From NCBI GenBank assembly GCA_002309765.1, contig DBXY01000061.1, positions 56,801 to 63,404 of the forward strand: DNA of 6,604 bases, given 5' to 3'. Each line of letters opens with the position of its first letter. The stretch's first letter is position 1. Positions 1-6,160 of the stretch are shown in pieces. Under the pieces are notes generated by a model. It had not been told where the DNA came from. It worked only from the letters and a program-made list of their open reading frames with translations, and made no database searches. Position numbers and translations under genes: made by a program. Source of the stretch: Verrucomicrobia bacterium UBA1200. Lineage in GTDB: Bacteria; Verrucomicrobiota; Kiritimatiellia; RFP12; UBA1067.

Positions 1-864
1 GGCTGCCGCCACCGCCTCAGAGATGTCTATCGAAAGTTGGTGGGCATCGCGGGCTTTACGGTCAATCTCCCCGTATGCGAAGGTACGGGAACAGTCGGAA
101 AGATAGCCGTAAAAATTCGCTGGGATGTCAACTTGGACGGACATTCCCTTTTCAATCAACACCCCGCACTGGCCTACCGGCAGCGACGGAGAAAGGCCCC
201 CGCCGCCCAAAGCGAAATCAAACGGCGAAGGGGCCCCGCCATTGTCGCCGGCCAGCACCGCGCCGATAAAGGATTCCATATTGCTGCCCTCAACGCGCAA
301 GGAACCGAGACTGCCCGCCCTCAACACTAGGCTGAACATTTTAATCATCCACTGTTGGTCGGTCATGCCGGGCACAAACAATGAGGCGAACCGGTCGATA
401 ATTTCAGCATGGCGGCGGCACGTGTCGCGCACCAATTCCAGTTCATAGCCGCTCTTCACCGCGCGGGCACGGCGCAGCAACTGCGAAGCGTCGCCCGTCT
501 CCGTTCCGGGAAAAGCCGCCGCATATCGCAGCCATTCGTTGTGGGAGAGCATATCGCACTCCAAAAGCAAACGCTTTGGCGCGGGTCGCCCGGCAGCGGC
601 CAACAGTTCCGGGATCTGTTCCGGTTTGCGGATGGGCATGGCGAACTTTCCGGTGAGGTTGTTCGGACGGCGCACAAAGCAAACCGGGTCGCCGTCGACC
701 GGGAGATAAAACGCGCCGATATAAACCCGGCCGGAGAGATAGAGCAGATTGGATACCGAAGTGGCCAACAACGCGTCAGCGCCGGAAGCTTCGATTAATC
801 CCCGCAGTTTCTGCCAACGCAAAGTCAAATCTTTTGCAAGATCCAACGAATCGTTATCAAACAT
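1..864 (-). CDS. M24-family Xaa-Pro peptidase/creatinase-like protein, N-terminal 288 residues (3' end outside window)
   Basis: The minus-strand frame from ATG at 864 stays open to the left edge, giving 288 residues. Residues about 1-130 look like a creatinase N-terminal domain, with the family hallmark NLLYLSGR at 39-46. The M24 'pita-bread' catalytic domain begins near 133 (RARAVKSGYELELVRD). The first two metal ligands are visible as D246 and D257 in VDIPANFYGYLSDCSRTF, with the 11-residue spacing usual for aminopeptidase P/prolidase. The later His and Glu ligands lie beyond the window. The family typically removes Xaa-Pro N-termini or splits Xaa-Pro dipeptides using two metal ions in the cytoplasm; some members are creatinases or uncharacterised. 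No signal peptide is seen. The Gly usual two residues after the first Asp is Pro248, and the upstream segment lacks the usual Pro-His, so exact activity is uncertain. The start is set by GGAG five bases upstream. It lies 21 bp after the vWA gene and is probably co-transcribed. Confidence 0.88.
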   Translation of the reverse strand, partial: MFDNDSLDLAKDLTLRWQKLRGLIEASGADALLATSVSNLLYLSGRVYIGAFYLPVDGDPVCFVRRPNNLTGKFAMPIRKPEQIPELLAAAGRPAPKRLLLECDMLSHNEWLRYAAAFPGTETGDASQLLRRARAVKSGYELELVRDTCRRHAEIIDRFASLFVPGMTDQQWMIKMFSLVLRAGSLGSLRVEGSNMESFIGAVLAGDNGGAPSPFDFALGGGGLSPSLPVGQCGVLIEKGMSVQVDIPANFYGYLSDCSRTFAYGEIDRKARDAHQLSIDISEAVAAA

Positions 865-869
865 GTTTT

Positions 870-873
870 CTCC
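870..873 (-). promoter_or_regulatory. Ribosome binding site of the M24 peptidase-like gene
   Basis: GGAG on the minus strand is separated from the ATG at 864 by the five bases AAAAC. It is a strong Shine-Dalgarno match and supports this start. The 21-bp gap to the preceding stop codon shows no room for a separate promoter or terminator. Confidence 0.75.
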
Positions 874-885
874 AAATCGACGGTA

Positions 886-3117
886 CTAACTCATATTGCG
901 CAACTTGCGGAATACCCACTCCGCAGTCAGCAGTCCGATCAGCAACGCGACCATAAACGGGGTCTGCCATAAACTGCGGTATTCCAGCTTGCGCTCCGAC
1001 TTCTCACGAACCGTCAACTCGCCCAAAGTGGCGCCCATGGCATCGACCGACGCATAAGAACCGCCGCTGGTGCGGGCAAGATTGCGAAGCGCTTTCTCGT
1101 TAATCGGTTTTAAAACGGTTTCCTGCGAAACGCTGCGCACCGCGAACAGGCACGGCGTGGAAACCACCCGGTTACCGTCAATCTCCACCGTGGCGGTCGC
1201 TTTATAGGTACCCGGTTCGGACGGCACGAACTCGGTGACATATCCCGGGATTTCGCCGCCGCCCGCGGCTTGAATGGTCTTGCCGGTCATGGTCAACGGC
1301 ACCACGCGGTTACCGGGGGTGGTGACCTCGCAATTGACCTTCCAGTTCTTGCGGGTCTCATCGGACGGTACCACCAGCCGACATTGGAGAATCGCGGGAT
1401 CGCCAACCGCGATGGTTCCGGCATCGGTGAACAGTTCCAAATGGTAGCGATCCATCTCCGAACCGGCGGGCGACATCCACTGAATGATCTGCCGCCAGAA
1501 TTTCGGGTACGGCTTCTCTTCGCCCGGTTGCATCGACCAGCGCCACAGCGAATCGGTCAACACCACCATCACCTTGCCTTGGCCGTAAACGCGCGACACC
1601 AGCAACGGCTGGGTGCCGCTGTCGGTGGTCGCCTCGACCAGCGTAAACGCGCCGGCCGACGGTTTCGCGCCAGCGAAAACCGAGAGCACCGGAGGCAGCG
1701 AAGTGGGCAGATCGGGGTTGTTGGCCAAAGCGGGATGCGCCCGGCCTTCGGCGGTCCAAGCTACCGGGAAGGTTCCTTCCAGCGCCGGAGCGTCAGAACG
1801 TTCAAAGGGCAGCAACTGCTTTAAATCGGTATGGGTGATACCGTTCTCGCCCCACATTTTCTGCCCGCCCAAAAGAATCAGACTGCCGCCCTTTTCAACA
1901 AACTCCAAAATCGCCTTGCAGTGTTCCCTCGTCAAAGCGTCCGAATCAAAATCCCCGAAAATCAGAATTTTGTTCAACCGCAACTGCTCTACCGTCAAAT
2001 CAAAGGTCAACCCCTGACGGTCTCCGTAGGGAATCCACTTTTTCTCGCCGGGGCTGTTCCGGTCCGGCAACTGGAAAAACGCGAGCGTGGTGATGTCTTT
2101 GTTGGCGAAAAGCACCCGCGAAAAGATTTTGCTTTCAAACCGCGGCTGGTCTTCAAGGAACAATACGCGGTTCTTGGCGTCGAGCACATCCACCGCCACC
2201 ACCATCTCGTTGTCGTTGGTCTGCGCCTCGTCCGGCAAAACCGGAATTTTAACGGTGTAATTTTCCGTTCCCACCTCGGGATGTTCCAATTTGAACTGGA
2301 TGTCGCGGCTGCCGCCTTCCGGAGGCAACTTAACCGGAACCTTCTCCTGTTCGACACCGTTTTTGTACAGCACCACCGAAAACGGCTCCCCATTACCGCC
2401 TTGCCCGGCAATAGTGGCGGTGAGCGTGGTGTTCCAACCCGCCACGGCCCGGAGCGGGGTGTCCACCATATCCACCCTCATGTCGGGCTTGTTGTCCGGA
2501 ATGCCGGGCTTTTCCAATTCCGCCACGTACATGGGCACCGGCCACGAGGATTCTGACCAGTTATCGTTTTTCTCGCGGGTGTCCACACCGTCGGACAACA
2601 CCAGCACCCCCGCCACCTCTTGGCCGCGCAACCGGTCGAACATCCGGTGCAACGCAAGGTTCAGGTGGGTTGATTTTCCATCTGGATTCAACTTCGTTGA
2701 CTGCTCCAGATCCACCGGCGTAAGCAGGTCGGCGCCAAAAGGATAAACCTCCACAATGCTTTTGGATCCCAGCCTCTTCATGCCGTCTGACCGCAACAAG
2801 GCGGTTGCAGCCTCCCACCGGGTACGGTTGGCGGTGGGGTCGGCGCTTTGCCCCATCGAGGCGGAAGTGTCCAACAGCACGATGAACCGCGATTTGACAA
2901 TTTCGGTGAACGAACTTTTCTTGCCCGGCAACAGCAGCACCCAGAAAAGCGCCAGTATGAACAAGGTTCGCAACACTACAACCAGCGCACCGGTAAAATT
3001 GCGCGGCAGATAACGCCAGGCGGCATAAACCGTCACCGCGACGGAAACCGCCAGTCCCGCCCAGAGTAGCGCGGTGGAGACGGTATGCTCAAAAATCCAC
3101 TCTGCGGTCTGCATCAT
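886..3117 (-). CDS. Membrane-anchored vWA protein with GATase1-like domain (743 aa)
   Basis: Two hydrophobic helices (about 15-34 and 43-63), separated by a basic loop (WRYLPRN), precede a vWA domain at about 76-200. Its MIDAS metal site looks complete: D83-x-S85-x-S87, T150 and D176 (LSDG). A beta-rich linker (about 213-312) follows. A GATase1-like segment at about 316-440 runs from RVLFLEDQPRFESK to IFGDFDSDAL and GGSLILLGGQ, with no nucleophile-elbow Cys. A Trp-rich block is at 524-549, an Ig-like stretch at about 560-660, and a final helix at 718-734 followed by basic FRKLR. Positive-inside charges put the large domain in the periplasm. The family has no defined reaction; vWA domains bind protein partners through the metal. 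The gene overlaps the upstream BatA-like gene by ATGA. A second in-frame ATG follows the first directly; AAAGG ten bases upstream favours the first. Family assignment is firm, function is not. Confidence 0.88.
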   Translation of the reverse strand: MMQTAEWIFEHTVSTALLWAGLAVSVAVTVYAAWRYLPRNFTGALVVVLRTLFILALFWVLLLPGKKSSFTEIVKSRFIVLLDTSASMGQSADPTANRTRWEAATALLRSDGMKRLGSKSIVEVYPFGADLLTPVDLEQSTKLNPDGKSTHLNLALHRMFDRLRGQEVAGVLVLSDGVDTREKNDNWSESSWPVPMYVAELEKPGIPDNKPDMRVDMVDTPLRAVAGWNTTLTATIAGQGGNGEPFSVVLYKNGVEQEKVPVKLPPEGGSRDIQFKLEHPEVGTENYTVKIPVLPDEAQTNDNEMVVAVDVLDAKNRVLFLEDQPRFESKIFSRVLFANKDITTLAFFQLPDRNSPGEKKWIPYGDRQGLTFDLTVEQLRLNKILIFGDFDSDALTREHCKAILEFVEKGGSLILLGGQKMWGENGITHTDLKQLLPFERSDAPALEGTFPVAWTAEGRAHPALANNPDLPTSLPPVLSVFAGAKPSAGAFTLVEATTDSGTQPLLVSRVYGQGKVMVVLTDSLWRWSMQPGEEKPYPKFWRQIIQWMSPAGSEMDRYHLELFTDAGTIAVGDPAILQCRLVVPSDETRKNWKVNCEVTTPGNRVVPLTMTGKTIQAAGGGEIPGYVTEFVPSEPGTYKATATVEIDGNRVVSTPCLFAVRSVSQETVLKPINEKALRNLARTSGGSYASVDAMGATLGELTVREKSERKLEYRSLWQTPFMVALLIGLLTAEWVFRKLRNMS

Positions 3118-5276
3118 GAGTTGGTGACCTTTCCGGCGAGATTTACGCGCATTTTCTCAATCGCCCCGGTTTGGGTACGGAGCGCACGGTTGGCGAACCA
3201 CCACTCCGCCAGACCGGCCAAAGCGGCCAACCAAAGCAACAGCTCCGTCAACGAACGGCCGCTGCGCTGGTCTTCAATCATCCGGTCCAACTCATCGGTA
3301 TCGCGGGCGACAAAAAGCTTTCTAAATCCGGTCCACGATTTCAGCTCGTCATCGGCGATCGGGGTCAGCACCGATTCGCTGCGCTCGGTATTTACCGCCA
3401 GAACCGGTTCCGGCGGTGCGCCCGTGGCTTTGGCCCGCTGATAAATACCGGCCTCCGGCAGCACCTCAATCGCGTATACCTGATCGCCGGAATCTTTAAT
3501 CGGCAACGGCATCCCGGAAGGCATGGTTATCTGGTCGTCCTCGCGGAAATTGGGGATCGCCTCATTGGCCGGCACCCCCGCCCCACGAATCAAGTAAGGC
3601 GGTTGAACCGAAGCGCCCGCGCCTTGGCGAACCAACTGATGCACTACCGGCAAATAAAAAGCGGTGAGCGGTAGCGTGCTCCATGCCCGGTCCGCGCCCA
3701 CCGCAAACATAAAGACCCGTCCGCGTCCTGCGGCCCGTCCCAGCATAAACGGGGTTTCGTCGCCGGCGTTCAACAGCACAGCCGCGTTTTCCTGCAACTC
3801 CCCAAAAGTCAAATGCCGTTTCAAAGCCACGGTCGGAATCGCGCCGGCGGGCAGCGAGAGCGTGAAGTTCACCACCTGACCCGGCTGGTTCGGTACGTGC
3901 TTAATCTGCCGTGCCGATTCCTCAACCGGCACCTCATCCTGACCGATAGGCAGCGCCGGCAGGATTTTCAGTTCGCTGTAAGCAGAAACGTCGGCACTGT
4001 CGCCTGGGAAAATAACCAACACCCCGCCGGCGGTTGCATAAGCTTCCAAACGCAAAATGGTCTGCCCGCTAAGCGGGAAGGCGTCGCACAAAAACACCGC
4101 CTGATAATCACGCAGATCGATTCCCTCCAGCTCCGCCGGGGTGACCTGCTTGACCGATTCGTCCGACGCGCCGGGCGCAAGCGCCGCCCGCAAATATCTG
4201 GAGGCTTCCGGCGTTCCGGCGATCAACGCCGGCAACTGGCGGTTGACCCGAATCAGGAATTGGAACGCGTCATCGTCGGTAAGCGCGTCCTGCGGGGTGG
4301 AAAGTTTTGCGACATGCACTCCCGGTTCCAATCCGCTCAACACCATATCCACCGATGTTTCGGTATCGGCGGCGGCAGTGATTGAACGCTTGGCACGCTC
4401 TTCGCCATCCACCGACAGCGACACCGTAACCTCTCTGGCGGAACCGGAACAGCCGATACGGGCGGCGACGCGGGCGTTCTGTCCGGCCAGCATCAACGCG
4501 GGCGACAGTTTAAGCGAAGCCGGATAGACGTTGGCGGGGTTCAACGCCCCCGCCAGCAGCACGAAAACCGAAAACTTCTCCCGCGCCTCGCGGGAAATCG
4601 CGTTAGGGGCGGAGGAGACCACGGAGCCGTTTGATGAACCGGCGTCATCGCTTTGACGGAACCCCTGCCAGGAAAGCGACTGGCCGTCGGTGTAAATGTA
4701 CAGCTCCTTTTCGCGCTTACCCTCCTGCTGCTCCAGCATTTTAACCGCCATCGCAACCGCCTCTTCCAGCTTGGCGGTACCTTGGGTAATCTCCAATCCG
4801 CGGATCGCCTGCGACACGGCGGCGTGTTCGGTGGTGGGTCGCTCGATTACGGGCAACGGCGGATCCGCCGCCATATACACGCACACGCGGTCGCCCACCT
4901 TCAACCCCGAAATCATGTTTTCCGCGGCTTCCTTGCAAATGTCCCAGACCTTCGCGCGCTCCATCTCATAATTCATGCTGTAGGAAGCGTCCAAAACAAT
5001 CGCGATATCCCGTTCGGTGCGCGACAACGCCCCGGTAGCGTTTCGCAACACGGGCTGGGCAAAAGCTAATCCCAGCAGAAGCACCAGCAGCGTCCGAAGC
5101 AGCCACAATATCAGATTTTCAAACCGAACACGGCTTGAAGAGCGCTTTTGCGCGGCTTTAAGAAAACGTAAAGTTGGAAAAGGGGTGACAACCGTGCGCC
5201 GCCGTTGAAACATGTGTAACATCAACGGTATTACGGCGGCGGTTAACGCCCATAAAAACATTGGATTAGCAAACAT
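3114..5276 (-). CDS. BatA-like membrane-anchored vWA protein (720 aa)
   Basis: The N-terminus matches the BatA (aerotolerance-regulator N-terminal) domain: a short start, a helix at about 6-23, a basic segment (FQRRRTVVTPFPTLRFLKAAQK) and a second helix at about 54-74. A vWA domain follows (about 90-245) with a complete MIDAS: D96-x-S98-x-S100, T167 and D197 (YTDG). Residues about 255-345 are beta-rich. A GATase1-like segment (about 346-430; DYQAVFLCDAFPLS, then GGVLVIFPGD) has no obvious catalytic triad. A block at 527-550 (ADRAWSTLPLTAFYLPVVHQ) aligns in position with the Trp-rich block of the downstream protein. The last helix (about 677-694) ends in AEWWF, then a basic tail. Charges suggest a periplasmic main domain. 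It is far longer than classical BatA proteins of about 320-340 residues. The start fits the BatA N-terminus; the Shine-Dalgarno is only GAG seven bases upstream (5284-5286). First gene after the promoter. Family clear, biological role unknown. Confidence 0.88.
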   Translation of the reverse strand: MFANPMFLWALTAAVIPLMLHMFQRRRTVVTPFPTLRFLKAAQKRSSSRVRFENLILWLLRTLLVLLLGLAFAQPVLRNATGALSRTERDIAIVLDASYSMNYEMERAKVWDICKEAAENMISGLKVGDRVCVYMAADPPLPVIERPTTEHAAVSQAIRGLEITQGTAKLEEAVAMAVKMLEQQEGKREKELYIYTDGQSLSWQGFRQSDDAGSSNGSVVSSAPNAISREAREKFSVFVLLAGALNPANVYPASLKLSPALMLAGQNARVAARIGCSGSAREVTVSLSVDGEERAKRSITAAADTETSVDMVLSGLEPGVHVAKLSTPQDALTDDDAFQFLIRVNRQLPALIAGTPEASRYLRAALAPGASDESVKQVTPAELEGIDLRDYQAVFLCDAFPLSGQTILRLEAYATAGGVLVIFPGDSADVSAYSELKILPALPIGQDEVPVEESARQIKHVPNQPGQVVNFTLSLPAGAIPTVALKRHLTFGELQENAAVLLNAGDETPFMLGRAAGRGRVFMFAVGADRAWSTLPLTAFYLPVVHQLVRQGAGASVQPPYLIRGAGVPANEAIPNFREDDQITMPSGMPLPIKDSGDQVYAIEVLPEAGIYQRAKATGAPPEPVLAVNTERSESVLTPIADDELKSWTGFRKLFVARDTDELDRMIEDQRSGRSLTELLLWLAALAGLAEWWFANRALRTQTGAIEKMRVNLAGKVTNS
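3128..3132 (-). promoter_or_regulatory. Ribosome binding site of the second vWA gene, inside the first
   Basis: AAAGG on the minus strand lies within the last codons of the 720-residue gene, ten bases before the ATG at 3117. The spacing is a little long but better for the first of the two tandem ATG codons than for the second. The ATGA overlap implies translational coupling and near-equal production of the two vWA proteins. Confidence 0.5.
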
Positions 5277-5303
5277 AATCTATCTCGTAAAAAACTGCCG
5301 CTT

Positions 5304-5332
5304 ATAATAGCAAAACAATCACCGCCAATCAA
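5304..5332 (-). promoter_or_regulatory. Sigma70-type promoter for the vWA-vWA-M24 unit
   Basis: On the minus strand, TTGATT (5327-5332) is followed after exactly 17 bases by TATTAT (5304-5309). TGC directly before the -10 box makes it an extended -10. Transcription would start near 5297, leaving a leader of about 20 bases before the ATG at 5276. It is in the only clearly AT-rich spacer of the window (5277-5356), between murQ and the BatA-like gene, where a separate start is expected. Seen by eye, not measured. Confidence 0.6.
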
Positions 5333-5347
5333 GCCGGAATTGAATCA
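5316..5347. repeat. Three AATCA repeats within the promoter spacer
   Basis: On the plus strand, CAATCACCGC (5316-5325) is followed at once by CAATCAAGCC (5326-5335), so the AATCA cores are exactly one helical turn (10 bp) apart. A third AATCA is at 5343-5347. The first two overlap the -35 box and the spacer of the predicted promoter, a usual operator position. With such short motifs in AT-rich DNA, chance is a real alternative. Confidence 0.3.
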
Positions 5348-5356
5348 ATATAATGG

Positions 5357-6160
5357 TTAATTTTTGGCTAAAAGTTTTCTTATGCTCCAACCGTTATCTT
5401 CCAAAAGTTTACGGGCTTCATCGCGGCCGACCTTTTTGATTTCGGACACAATGCCAACCATACGCTCACGCAGCTTCTCATTCGTGGGCTTGAGATTGAC
5501 CATCATGTTCTCATAAACATTCCCCAGATGTACCATCGAACAGGTGGAGAGCATGTTGAGGACAAGCTTGTGCGCGGTGCCGGCCTTCATGCGTGTGGAG
5601 CCGGTCACGATCTCCGCGCCGGTGTCGGTGACGATCGCGATGTCCGTACGCTTCGCGAGGGGCGACCCCTCGTTGCAGGTGAGTCCCACCGTGGCGCAGC
5701 CGAGCGATTTCGCGTACGCCACCGCCGCCAAAACGTACTCCGCGCCCCCGGCCGCGCTCACTCCCACCACGCAGTCCGCCGACGCAAGGTTGATGGCCTT
5801 CAAATCGCGAATCCCGAATTCGGCGCTGTCCTCCTCCGGTTCTCCAGCACGGTACAGCGCCTCTACGCCGCCCGCCATCACACCGGTGATTGTCCCTTCC
5901 GGAACTCCAAACGTGGGACAAGCCTCGGAAGCGTCGAGTACGCCCAACCGCCCCGACGTCCCCGCGCCCACGTAGATGAGCCGCCCGCCTTTCCGAAGCG
6001 CGTCCGTCGCAATGTCAACGGCGCGCGCCACCGCTTCGAGGCAACCGTCCACCGCCATGACGGCGTTGTGGTTCTCCTCCTGTATGACGCGCAGCATTTC
6101 GGCCGTCGTCATCCGGTCGAGATGGGTCGTCTTGGGATTGCGCATTTCGGTCTTCAGCAT
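5357..6160 (-). CDS. murQ: N-acetylmuramic acid 6-phosphate etherase (267 aa)
   Basis: MurQ is a cytoplasmic SIS-domain enzyme that cleaves the D-lactyl ether of MurNAc-6-phosphate to GlcNAc-6-phosphate and D-lactate in peptidoglycan recycling. The signature runs are present: VGAGTSGRLGVLDASE at 64-79, GSTRMKAGTAHKLVLNMLST at 187-206 and PTNEKL at 225-230. The two Glu residues known as catalytic in E. coli MurQ (83 and 114) map to E79 and E110 with the same spacing of 31. Two oddities: the loop normally read ASGRTPYV is AAGGAEYV (136-143), and the C-terminus lacks about 30 residues of the helical tail of the E. coli enzyme. The start at 6160 is chosen over an in-frame ATG at 6235: GGAG lies eight bases upstream, and the longer form would overlap the kinase by 82 bases and add residues unlike MurQ. 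It overlaps the upstream kinase stop by 7 bp. No hairpin terminator is seen downstream. Confidence 0.93.
   Translation of the reverse strand: MLKTEMRNPKTTHLDRMTTAEMLRVIQEENHNAVMAVDGCLEAVARAVDIATDALRKGGRLIYVGAGTSGRLGVLDASEACPTFGVPEGTITGVMAGGVEALYRAGEPEEDSAEFGIRDLKAINLASADCVVGVSAAGGAEYVLAAVAYAKSLGCATVGLTCNEGSPLAKRTDIAIVTDTGAEIVTGSTRMKAGTAHKLVLNMLSTCSMVHLGNVYENMMVNLKPTNEKLRERMVGIVSEIKKVGRDEARKLLEDNGWSIRKLLAKN

Noticed and set aside
37..798. Several overlapping plus-strand open frames at the left end
   Set aside because: They lie opposite the M24 gene, whose creatinase and metal-binding motifs show that the minus strand is the coding strand.
1831..2556. Plus-strand open frame opposite the 743-residue vWA gene; similar ones at 1270-1824 and 3813-4385
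   Set aside because: These are antisense to the conserved vWA/GATase-like coding regions, are Arg/His/Gln-rich, and match no family I recognise.
3112..3114. Second ATG as the start of the 743-residue gene
   Set aside because: It is possible, but the AAAGG spacing is already ten bases to the first ATG, and the first gives the common ATGA overlap.
5329..5343. TCAA-7-TTGA inverted repeat after murQ as a possible terminator
   Set aside because: The stem is only 4 bp before a mismatch and no T run follows in the transcript direction.
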